A stretch of DNA of 64,000 nt from Streptomyces sp. NRRL B-1140 (lineage in GTDB: Bacteria; Actinomycetota; Actinomycetes; Streptomycetales; Streptomycetaceae), in contig NZ_LGEA01000162.1 in assembly GCF_001280065.1 (NCBI RefSeq), forward strand, positions 167,856-231,855, in the 5' to 3' direction. The notes under the pieces were generated by a model. That model had not been told where the DNA came from. It was given only the letters and a program-made list of their open reading frames with translations, and did not search any database. Shown here piece after piece: positions 25,591 through 34,100 of this stretch. Every line of letters starts with the position of its first letter. Positions within the stretch are counted from its first letter, which is position 1. A program made the position numbers and the translations under genes.

Positions 25591-26184
25591 TTGGGGGTCG
25601 TGCAGCGTCAAGGCTCCATCGGCGGCAGCGCCGCGTTCCGCATCCGTGTGACAGGAGGTGTCCTCCTCGTCGCACACCTGGCGTTCGTCGCCTGGCTCAC
25701 ACTGCGGCCGCTGGACGTTCCCTGGGTGATGCCCGCCAATCTCCGGCCGTTCGCCGGCATCCGGGCCGATCTGGCCCTGGGCTGGCCCGAGGCGGCCCGC
25801 CGGATCGGGGAGGGTCTGGCCCTGCTCGCCCCGCTGGGTGTCCTCCTGCCGCTGGCCGGCGGCAGGCTGGCCGTCTCGCCGCTGGCGTCGCTGCTGCGCA
25901 CCGTCGCGGCCGGGGCGCTGCTCTCCTGGGGCATCGAACTGCTGCAGACCGGCGTGCCCGGTCAGGTCGTCGACGTCGACTCGCTGTTCCTGAACACCGT
26001 GGGCGTGGCCCTCGTGCACCTCGCGCTGGTCCCGGCGGGCCGCTCCTGGCTGCGCCGCCGCGTCACCGCCCGGCCGCAGCGCACGCCCCTCCCTCCGGAG
26101 GAGCCGGCTCAGGGTCGGACCCCGACGATTCCCAGGGTCGGGATCGCCCCGTGGAGCGACGCTTTGCCCCCTTCGTCTCCGTAG
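25591..26184 (+). CDS. VanZ-family membrane protein
   Basis: About 197 aa with four to five hydrophobic segments. VanZ-like features are WLTLRPLDVPWVMPANLRPF (the T-L-R-P...N-L-x-P-F motif, about residues 40-60), LLAPLGVLLPLAGGRLA, LLSWGIELLQTGVPGQVVDV and DSLFLNTVGVALVHL (D-x-x-x-N-x-x-G). TTG 25591 is preferred because GGAGG lies 7 nt upstream; GTG 25600 and upstream GTG codons are alternatives. Family members give low-level teicoplanin tolerance in VanA operons, but most actinobacterial copies are uncharacterised. Expression may be linked to the afsQ operon 77 bp upstream. Confidence 0.82.
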   Translation: MGVVQRQGSIGGSAAFRIRVTGGVLLVAHLAFVAWLTLRPLDVPWVMPANLRPFAGIRADLALGWPEAARRIGEGLALLAPLGVLLPLAGGRLAVSPLASLLRTVAAGALLSWGIELLQTGVPGQVVDVDSLFLNTVGVALVHLALVPAGRSWLRRRVTARPQRTPLPPEEPAQGRTPTIPRVGIAPWSDALPPSSP

Positions 26185-26247
26185 CGTGGAGGGCAGATGG
26201 GGTACTCGGACGAGAGGCCTCACGCACCGACGCTGAAGGAGTCGCAC

Positions 26248-26460
26248 ATGTCCCGCCTCGCCCGCCCCACCCACGGCCGCATGATCGGCGGAGTGTGCGC
26301 CGCACTGGCACGGCGCTTCGGCACCTCCGCGACGACGATGCGGGTGATCTTCCTGATCTCGTGCCTGCTGCCCGGCCCGCAGTTCCTGCTGTACATCGCG
26401 CTGTGGATCCTGCTGCCCGCGGAGGACAAGACGCACGGTAAGGCCCAGACCGCCTGGTAA
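26248..26460 (+). CDS. PspC-domain protein
   Basis: 70 aa. MSRLARPTHGRMIGGVCAAL, ARRFGTSATTMRVIFLISCL, LPGPQFLLYIALWILLPAED covers a whole PspC domain: the basic G-x-x-x-G-V-C-A-A-L start, then one hydrophobic helix pair. These are membrane-associated stress proteins related to phage-shock PspC, here as a stand-alone domain. ATG 26248 is supported by GAAGGAG 6 nt upstream. A strong palindromic terminator follows at 26477. Confidence 0.9.
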   Translation: MSRLARPTHGRMIGGVCAALARRFGTSATTMRVIFLISCLLPGPQFLLYIALWILLPAEDKTHGKAQTAW

Positions 26461-26476
26461 CGCCACCGGACGGAGA

Positions 26477-26520
26477 ACGCCGATGGGGCGCACCCCGCGC
26501 GGGGTGCGCCCCATCGGCGT
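26477..26520. terminator. 44-bp perfect palindrome terminator
   Basis: ACGCCGATGGGGCGCACCCC pairs perfectly with GGGGTGCGCCCCATCGGCGT around GCGC. It lies 17 bp after the pspC-type gene and 25 bp before the end of the convergent secreted-protein gene, so it can serve both strands. Confidence 0.85.
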
Positions 26521-26544
26521 GTGGGTCCGCCTCGACGGGAAGGG

Positions 26545-26886
26545 TCAGACGGCCGGCAGGCCGTTCACCGGCAGGCCCTTCGTCGGGAGCCCGCCGAGCA
26601 GCTTGGCGGCCGGGCCGGCCGGGCCCTGGGCGAGCAGCTGCCCGGCGACCGGCTGTGCGGCGGCGAGACCGGTGCCGGCCAGGGTCTGCCCCTGCCCCAG
26701 CACCTCACCCGCGCCCCCGGGCAGCGCCGGGGAGAGCTGCTCCGCCGGGGCCGCCGCGGTGACGGTCTCCAGCGTCCGCGCGGGGTCCGGGAGAGCCGGG
26801 GCGGCGTCGGCGGCGCCCGCGCCGGCGGCGGCGAAGGCGGCACCGAGAGCGGCGACACCGAGGGTCTTGGCAGCAGACTGCTTCAT
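26545..26886 (-). CDS. Small secreted Ala/Pro-rich protein
   Basis: 113 aa. The N-terminus MKQSAAKTLGVAALGAAFAA continues to a likely signal-peptidase site at AADAAP. The mature region is short and rich in Gly, Ala, Pro and Leu (LPGGAGEVLGQGQTLAGTGL) with no known domain. ATG 26886 follows GAGGA. It resembles the protein at 20234-20629 in style, not obviously in sequence. Possibly a wall-associated or developmental protein; function unknown. Confidence 0.7.
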   Translation of the reverse strand: MKQSAAKTLGVAALGAAFAAAGAGAADAAPALPDPARTLETVTAAAPAEQLSPALPGGAGEVLGQGQTLAGTGLAAAQPVAGQLLAQGPAGPAAKLLGGLPTKGLPVNGLPAV

Positions 26887-27030
26887 GAGAATGAGTCCTC
26901 GTAACGGGATGACGGGTGTGAGCGGTTCGGCGACCGTATTCAGGCGACCCCGTCCGCCGCAAACATCGAAATACGAACGGATGGTGAACACCGTCCGCAG
27001 GCACGGTGCGCCGATATCCCTGAATCAGCC

Positions 27031-28182
27031 CTACGAGGCGCCGGAACCGCTGGTGGAAGCGGTCTGCCGGAACAGCCATTCGGATTTCAGCTCGGCATAT
27101 CCGGGCTTGATCACGTCATTGATCATGGCGAGCCGTTCATCGAAAGGAATGAAAGATGATTTCATCGCATTGACGGAGAACCATTGCATGTCGTCGAGCG
27201 TGTAACCGAACGCCTCGACAAGGTGCTCGAATTCCCGGCTCATGCTGGTGTGGGACATCAGGCGGTTGTCCGTGTTGACCGTGGCCCGGAAGTGGAGCCG
27301 GCGCAGCAGACCGATGGGGTGCTCGGCGTACGAGGACGCGGCCCCGGTCTGGAGGTTGGAGCTCGGGCACAGCTCCAGCGGGATGCGCTTGTCCCGGACG
27401 TAGGAGGCGAGCCGCCCGAGTTCGACCCGGCCGTCCTCGTGGACCTGGATGTCGTCGATGATCCGCACGCCGTGACCGAGCCGGTCGGCGCCGCACCACT
27501 GCAGGGCCTGCCAGATGGAGGGCAGCCCGAAGGCCTCGCCGGCGTGGATGGTGAAGTGGTTGTTCTCGCGCTTGAGGTACTCGAAGGCGTCGAGGTGCCG
27601 GGTGGGCGGGTAGCCGGCCTCGGCACCGGCGATGTCGAAGCCGACGACTCCCAGGTCGCGGTAGCGGTTGGCGAGTTCGGCGATCTCCAGGGCGCGGGCC
27701 GCGTGCCGCATGGCGGTGAGCAGCGCGCCCACGCGGATGCGCAGACCGTTCTCCCGGGCGCGCCGTTCCCCCTCCCGGAAGCCCTCGTTGACGGCCTCGA
27801 CGACCTCTTCGAGCGTCAGGCCGCCCTCCAGGTGCTGCTCGGGGGCGTAGCGCACCTCGGCGTAGACGACGCCGTCCGCGGCCAGGTCCTCGGCGCACTC
27901 GGCGGCGACCCGGACCAGGGCGTCACGGGTCTGCATGACGCCGACGGTGTGCGAGAACGTCTCCAGATACCGTTCCAGGGAACCGGAGTCGGCGGCCTCG
28001 CGGAACCAGACGCCGAGTTTCTCGGGGTCGCTGTCGGGGAGCTGGGAGTAGCCGCAGGCGCGGGCGAGTTCGACGATCGTGCCGGGGCGCAGACCTCCGT
28101 CGAGGTGGTCGTGCAGCAGAACCTTGGGTGCCCGGCGGATCTGGTCCGGTGTCGGGGTGTTCGCAATGGTCTGGCTCGTCAT
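27031..28182 (-). CDS. add: Adenosine deaminase
   Basis: 383 aa; deaminates adenosine/deoxyadenosine to inosine/deoxyinosine for DeoD. The zinc ligands are seen in [14 protein letters not shown] (HxH, about residues 23-27), [10 protein letters not shown] (His and catalytic Glu neighbourhood, about 213), RLGHGVRI and [12 protein letters not shown] (Asp, about 295). ATG 28182 is preceded by the -10 TACAGT at 6 nt, a leaderless start, with the CTACGCGCGTAG operator just upstream. It is divergent from the alpha/beta hydrolase gene. It belongs functionally to the nucleoside regulon though it lies 13 kb from deoC. Confidence 0.95.
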   Translation of the reverse strand: MTSQTIANTPTPDQIRRAPKVLLHDHLDGGLRPGTIVELARACGYSQLPDSDPEKLGVWFREAADSGSLERYLETFSHTVGVMQTRDALVRVAAECAEDLAADGVVYAEVRYAPEQHLEGGLTLEEVVEAVNEGFREGERRARENGLRIRVGALLTAMRHAARALEIAELANRYRDLGVVGFDIAGAEAGYPPTRHLDAFEYLKRENNHFTIHAGEAFGLPSIWQALQWCGADRLGHGVRIIDDIQVHEDGRVELGRLASYVRDKRIPLELCPSSNLQTGAASSYAEHPIGLLRRLHFRATVNTDNRLMSHTSMSREFEHLVEAFGYTLDDMQWFSVNAMKSSFIPFDERLAMINDVIKPGYAELKSEWLFRQTASTSGSGAS

Positions 28183-28198
28183 TTCCGCACTGTAACGC

Positions 28199-28210
28199 CT
28201 ACGCGCGTAG
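28199..28210. promoter_or_regulatory. Nucleoside-regulon operator, add promoter
   Basis: Perfect palindrome CTACGCGCGTAG. On the minus strand it is followed by GCG-T, TACAGT (-10), GCGGAA and ATG 28182. The operator thus sits just upstream of the -10 of a leaderless promoter, as for deoC. Confidence 0.78.
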
Positions 28211-28305
28211 ACGGCGCCTTTCCGGACGCTTGTCGTTTTCGTCGATACGTAACGGTGACCCCGAGGACGGGTCGAGTACACCCGCGCTTCTGACACTGTT
28301 CTGCC

Positions 28306-29067
28306 ATGGCACACCAAGCGACGCCGGTTCGCAGGGCCCGGCTGGGCAGGGCACTCGGTCCGGAACCGACGGCGGTGAGCGGCGCGGTGCTGCTGCTCCC
28401 CGGCGGCGACGAGGTCTCCGGACGCAGACCGTCGCCCCTGCTGGCGGCCGCGTCGGTGCGTGCCGTCGGGCGCCGCCTGGCCCACGCCGGCCGGGGCGAG
28501 GGTCTCGCCGCGCACGTCGTGCACTACCGCTGCCGCGGCTGGAACGGCGACGAGGCCAATCTCGCGCGGGACGCGACCTGGGCGGCCGACGAGGTCGTCC
28601 GGCGGTACGGGGACGTCCCGGTCTGTCTTGTCGGGATCGGGATGGGGGGCCGGGCCGGGTTGCGGGCGGGGGGCCACGACGCCGTCAACTCCGTTCTGGC
28701 GCTTGCCCCTTGGCTGCCGGACGAGCGCGTCGCGGCGACACCCGAACCGGTGAAGCAGCTGGTCGGGCGCCAGGTGCTGATCGTGCACGGCACGAACGAC
28801 GGGCGGACGGATCCGGAGCTGTCGTTCCGGCTGGCGGCCCGGGCGAAGAAGGCGAACCGGGATGTGTGCCGGTTCGAAGTGCACGCGGACGGTCACGGGT
28901 TGCACCAGTACCGGGACGAAGTGCTGGCTCTGGCCGCGGACTTCGTGATGGGGGCGTTGTTCGGGCGGGCGGTGTCGCGGCCCGTGCGGGACGCGTTCGC
29001 CGCGCCGCCGCCGTTGGGGTTGCGGATGCCGTTGGCTGCGGGGTTCGGCAAGTCGCTGCGCAAGTAG
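28306..29067 (+). CDS. Alpha/beta-hydrolase fold protein lacking the nucleophile Ser
   Basis: 253 aa. Fold features: [10 protein letters not shown] (oxyanion strand), [38 protein letters not shown] at the nucleophile elbow, [26 protein letters not shown] (the acid) and [15 protein letters not shown] (the His). In the elbow the usual G-x-S-x-G reads G-I-G-M-G-G, so the Ser is replaced and normal hydrolase activity is doubtful. The Asp/His regions remain. It starts at ATG 28306, divergent from add, in a region where expression could be linked. The closest call is a dienelactone-hydrolase-like protein; function unknown. Confidence 0.8.
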   Translation: MAHQATPVRRARLGRALGPEPTAVSGAVLLLPGGDEVSGRRPSPLLAAASVRAVGRRLAHAGRGEGLAAHVVHYRCRGWNGDEANLARDATWAADEVVRRYGDVPVCLVGIGMGGRAGLRAGGHDAVNSVLALAPWLPDERVAATPEPVKQLVGRQVLIVHGTNDGRTDPELSFRLAARAKKANRDVCRFEVHADGHGLHQYRDEVLALAADFVMGALFGRAVSRPVRDAFAAPPPLGLRMPLAAGFGKSLRK

Positions 29068-29208
29068 CGGTTCAGACCTCCTTGCCCTATGGCGCCCGAG
29101 GAGGTCGCGAGGTCTGGTGCCGTGCATCGCAACGCGCCGGCTTTTCGGTGAGCGGCGAGGTGCGGTCCCGGAGCCCCGCGCTCCGGACGGGCCCAGTGCA
29201 AGGACCTC

Positions 29209-31179
29209 TCAGGCCCGGTCGTCTGTCAGTCGCTCCAGAGGGAGTTCGTCCGGGGCTCCCGGGCGGAAGGCGGCAGGTGACTGCGGGAGCCACTGGCCAC
29301 CCGTGAAGCGGACTGTGCGCAGGACGATCGTATGGCCGTTGCCTTCGCGGGCCAGGAGAAGCTCGTTGTAGCCGTTCTGCTCGTCGGTGTGCAGGCTGCC
29401 GAGTGCCGGGGCGCCCGCGATCCGGGTGGTCCAGCCCCGTCCACCGTTGAGGAACCGTTCGGCGGCCAGGAAGGCGAGGTGAGTGTGTCCGTGCAGGACG
29501 AGTGAGGTCTCCGCGGCGGCCAGAGCCCACTTGACCTGCCCCGCGTTGACCACCCCGGAGTACGGGGAGACTTCGACCGACGGGACCGGGGACAGTGGAT
29601 GGTGCAGGGCGGCGAACGTGGTGTACCCGGCCTCGGCGCTCAGCCGGTCGAGCACGCCGCGAGCGACGACACCTGGGTCGACCCGCTCGAAGTCCTGGAT
29701 GAGCGAGCAGATCTCGTCCTCGTCCTCGTCCTCGTCGACGGCGTGGGCGAACTCCTCCCGGATCTCGTGCAGGAGCCTGCGGTCCTGGTCGCGGGCAGGC
29801 TCACCGCCGGACTCGGCGCTGCCCAACAGGGCGACCCTGAGCCCGGCCTCGGGATACGCGACGTACAGCCTGCGATCCTTGTCGGGACGATCGAGGTCGG
29901 GGTGCGGGTACTCCCGGAAGACCCGGGCGAACCACTCGTGCCGGGCGGCGGGGTCCGGGTCGAGGCACCGCTCCCAGGAGACGTCGTGGTTGCCGCCGAC
30001 CAGCAGCACGCGGGGGTCGTCAGCACGCAGGTCGGGGTGGTCCGCCAGGCAGGTGCCGAGTTCCCGCAGCCAGTTCAGGGCCTGCCGGCCGAAGGCGTCC
30101 GTGGGCCGGTTCACCAGGTCCCCTGTGGCGATCACGAGGTGCGGGGCGCGCACACCCAGGCCCCGTACGTGGTCGAGGTAGCTGGCCAGGGGCGAACCGG
30201 CGCCGGCGAGTTCGGCGAGCCGTCGGCCGGCCTCGGTGGTGTCCTTGGCGTCGACGTTGGCGCGTAGGTCGCCGCCGTGGTGCAGGTCCGACACATGGTG
30301 GACGCGCAGCACCTCGGGAAGGTGCCGGACAAGGACGGGGTCGGCCCGGAGCCGGTCCACGTCCGCGCTCCCACCTGCGCGCTGCGGCAGTCCGGCTTCA
30401 CGCCAGCGCTCCTCACGCAGTGCTGCCCGGTGCCGCGTGGCGAGTCCGTTGTGGAACCACTGGTCGATGTACGCGTGACGGGTGATGGCCTCCTCGTAGG
30501 CAGCCCGTGTCAGGGTGGCCGGATCGGCACGCAGAGCCGGGTCGCTCTCACACATCTGCAGAGTGAGTTCGAGGAGGAAGGGCGTCTGCAGCCAAGCGGG
30601 GTCGGCGGCCTGGAGCCGGGCCACGACCTGCGGTGCCCAGTCGGGGGCACGGGCCGCCATCCGGGCGCACTCGGCTTCGTCGAGCAGGGGCGGCCGCAGT
30701 ACGTCCTTGGGGAAGTCCACACCCAGCAGGGGACCGAGCAGGGCGTGTTCGGCGGGGGTCGCGAGCACCACCGGAACGGCTTCGGCCTCGCGGAGCCGGG
30801 CCAGCCCGTCGACGAGCACCCGCGCGGCCTCCTGCCCCTGGCCGCCCTGGGTCAGGGCCGGTTCGTCGACGAGGACCACGGTGCCGGGGTGGACACGGGG
30901 TGCTCCGCGCGTCCCGATCAGACAGCCCAGGCCGAGTCTGCGCACGGTCGCCGCGTGGGCCCGCAGGTCGACCCGCAGGGTGGGGTCCCCCGCCCGGGCG
31001 TGCTCCACGGCCTGGGCCAACCAGGTCTTGCCTGCCCGGCGGGGCAGCACCACGAACCAGGCCAGGCTGTTCGGCGCCCGCCCCTCCACCAAAGGGCGGG
31101 CCCACCCCGGTACTTCCCCTCCGGTGAACCTGACGTCGAGTTCGGCGCTGTAGGCCTGGCTGGGCCGGAAGTGGTTCAT
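29209..31179 (-). CDS. P-loop ATPase fused to calcineurin-like metallophosphoesterase
   Basis: 656 aa. The N-terminal about 280 residues are an ATPase-like domain: FVVLPRRAGKTWLAQAVEH (about 42-60) is a Walker A with its first Gly missing, and TVVLVDEPA (about 100) is a Walker B. The C-terminal part is a metallophosphoesterase with all metal motifs: HHVSDLHHGGD (about 295), ATGDLVNRP (about 354), VGGNHDVSW (about 396), LHHPLSP and LHGHTH (about 563). The gene overlaps its 1411-aa upstream neighbour by 4 bp (ATGA), so the two are co-translated. The ATPase region resembles the C-terminal STAND-type domain of that neighbour. The domain mix points to a conflict, defence or signalling role; not a known named system to me. 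Confidence 0.85.
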   Translation of the reverse strand: MNHFRPSQAYSAELDVRFTGGEVPGWARPLVEGRAPNSLAWFVVLPRRAGKTWLAQAVEHARAGDPTLRVDLRAHAATVRRLGLGCLIGTRGAPRVHPGTVVLVDEPALTQGGQGQEAARVLVDGLARLREAEAVPVVLATPAEHALLGPLLGVDFPKDVLRPPLLDEAECARMAARAPDWAPQVVARLQAADPAWLQTPFLLELTLQMCESDPALRADPATLTRAAYEEAITRHAYIDQWFHNGLATRHRAALREERWREAGLPQRAGGSADVDRLRADPVLVRHLPEVLRVHHVSDLHHGGDLRANVDAKDTTEAGRRLAELAGAGSPLASYLDHVRGLGVRAPHLVIATGDLVNRPTDAFGRQALNWLRELGTCLADHPDLRADDPRVLLVGGNHDVSWERCLDPDPAARHEWFARVFREYPHPDLDRPDKDRRLYVAYPEAGLRVALLGSAESGGEPARDQDRRLLHEIREEFAHAVDEDEDEDEICSLIQDFERVDPGVVARGVLDRLSAEAGYTTFAALHHPLSPVPSVEVSPYSGVVNAGQVKWALAAAETSLVLHGHTHLAFLAAERFLNGGRGWTTRIAGAPALGSLHTDEQNGYNELLLAREGNGHTIVLRTVRFTGGQWLPQSPAAFRPGAPDELPLERLTDDRA

Positions 31180-34100
31180 CGATGTGGCTCCCCATCCCGC
31201 AGCGGGCTTGCGTTGCGTGCGATCCAGTCGAAGAACGGCCGATCCGAAAGCCATTCGTCGGCGTGCCGGAGCAGCCCGACCTCGCGCAGGTCCTGACGCT
31301 GGGCACGGGCCGCGCCAGCCGGGACGCAGCCCGGCTCCGCCAGCAACGCTGCCCGGCCGGCCTCGCCGATCTCGGCCCAGCGGGCCAGGAAGTGGTGGTT
31401 CCAGTCGCCGATGAGACGCTCGTCCACCAGCTCCTTCAGCGCCTGAGTGTCCGTGAGCGGTCGCAGCGAGTTCGCCTGGACAGCCCGGACCACCGCGTCG
31501 CCCGCCACCTGGAGATAGAACGGCCAGGTGCCCACGAGACCGACAACGGCGGTGCCCGTGCGTTCCGGGGCGAGGTCTACGCCCAGGTTGGCGGCGGTGC
31601 CGGTGAGGAAGGTCAGGGCGTCGCGCCGGCCCAGCGGGCCGAGCACTCGGGCGTTGACGTCGTTGCCGAAGCTGGAGCCCGGTGCGGTCAGGGCCCAGCG
31701 AACCACCTGGTTCCAGTCCTTCTCGGTCCCGGTATAGACAAGCCAGGCGCCGGCCTGTCCCAGATCCCGCAGCCAGGACACGACGACGGGATCGTAGGCC
31801 ACCAGACGCCCGATCTCGTCGAGCAGAAACGCGGGGCGGTCGCGCCCCGACCTGTCTCCCACCCGGTCGATCAGCCGCCGTGCCGCACCCGCACCGCCCC
31901 GCACACCGTCGTCCAGCAGCTCGGCCAGGGCGTCGGGGCTGTCGACACCGCCGCCGGGCGGCAGCACGATGCGCCGCACGGCCCTGGCGCCGTCGTCGTC
32001 CCTCAGCCGGCGGGAGAGTTCCTCCAGGACCCAGGACTTGCCGGCCCTCCGTTGGCCGAGCAACGCCACCGACGTGCCGGCGGCGAACCGGTCCCGGAGC
32101 CAGGTGATCTCCTCCTCGCGGCCGATCGGCCGGCCGCGCGCATCGCCGACGTGGAACTGGTCCGCGACCAGGGGGAAGTCCTCGACGCGGAACGGGCGGC
32201 GGCTCGGCGGCACGTGCGCACCGCGGGCCTCGGCGCCCGCTGCCCAGGAGGCCAGGCCGTCGGTCTGTCCCTTGCGGGTGAGCGGCCCCGGCAGCACGGC
32301 GATCTGCACGAGCCGCCCGGTGCTGGTGTCCAGGGCGCGTCCGGGGACCTGGTCGATCGGGCCGTACCGCTCGATGCCCAGGTATTCGTAGTCCTCTCGG
32401 TTCCTCAAGGGCAGCACCAGGACGCGCTCGGCGTAGGAGCCCAGCTTCCGGTGTCCGAGGGGCCGTGGGGCTCCGGCCAGTACGGTGCAGACCCCGGCGC
32501 GTGGCCCGTCGCGCAGCAGGGCCTGCATGTCGTCGACCGCCTGCGTCTGCTCGGTTGCCTCCATGCAGGAGACGAACGCCTCCCAGCTGTCGACCAGCAC
32601 CAGCAGGTAGGGCATCCTGCGCTGCGAGGCGACAGCCTGCCGCTGCGCCGCGACGTCTTCGAAGCCGCCTTGGTGCAGCAGCTCGTGACGTCTGCGCACG
32701 GTGGCGGTGAGCCGGCCGAGAAGCCTCATCACCAGGTCGGGACGTCCCGCGGTCACCACTGCGCCGCAGTGCGGCAGTTCCGTGAGTGCCTGCAGGGCTC
32801 CGTCGCCGCAGTCGATGCCGTACACGTGCACGTCGGCGGCACTGTGCTGGCGGGCCACCGCCGCCGCGAGGGTGCGCAGGACCTGCGATCGGCCGCTGCC
32901 CGGCTTGCCCACGATCCGCAGGTTCCGGTCGCCCGCCAGGTCCAGCAGCACGGGTAGGTGGGCCTGCTCCTCGGGCACATCCGCCAGTGCGAAGGCAAGC
33001 GGCGGCAGGTCTCGGCCGACGGTCTGCGGCTCGATGTCGGTCAGGCGTACGACATCGCTCAGGGGAGGCGGCAGAGGTGAGACCGGAGCGGGCACCTGCA
33101 GAGCTTCCGCGGCGTCCCACAGGGCCCTCGCGAGCAGATCCACGTCCGTGGTCTGGTCGGCGTCGTCGTGCGGGACCACGGTTCCGCGCCGAGCCCTGAC
33201 CGGCGCGAACGCGTCCCGGACCCGTACGTCCGGGCCGCTTCCCCGGCCTCGGATCCCATGCGCCGCAAGGGCGGTCTGCATGGCGAACAGCGGCCTGGCA
33301 CCAAGGCGGACGTACGCCCGCCCGGGAGACGAGCCGGAGATGAACGCAGCGTCGGGCACACCGATGGCGGCGATGCTGTCAGCGGCGCTGAACGTACGCA
33401 GGGCGATGTGAATGTTGGTCAGGGACCGGATGGCGGAGGCGAAATGGCCGCCGACGCTCTGGGTGGTCAGGATCAGATGGACGCCGAGCGAGCGGGACCG
33501 GCGGGCCGTGTCGATAAGGCCCTGGAGGACTTCCGGCAGTTCGTGCGCCAGCGGGGAGAACTCCTCCACGACGACGACCAGCCGCGGCATCGGAGCCATC
33601 CCCGGCGAACGGTCGCGCAGTTCGGCGTACTCCTGGAAGTCCCGCGCGTGCGCCTCGCCCAGTTGCTTCATCCTGCGACGGAGTTCGGCCCCCAGCGCGG
33701 CGAGCACACGCCGGCCGAACGCGCCGTCCAGGTCGGAGGTGAGGGCGACGGTGTGCGGCAGTTGGCCCAGATCACCGAGACCCAGCGTCCCCTTGTAGTC
33801 GATGAGGAGGAAGTTCATCTCATCGGGTCGGTTGACGGCGGCCAAGGAGGCGAGCCATGTACGCAGCAGTTCGGTCTTGCCCGAGCCCGTCGCGCCCGTG
33901 ATGAGCGCGTGCGGGCCGTGGGCGCGGAGGTCCAGTGCCTCCGGGCCGTCGGTCCCGGCGCCCACCACGGCCCGGGTGCTGCGCGGGGTTGCACGCCAGC
34001 GCGCCGCCGTCCTCCGGCTGTCGAGGCCGTCCTGACCCAGGAGATCGAACAGACGGTGGTATCGCAGGTTCTCTTGCCCCTGGGCGGCCGCGTCACGCAG

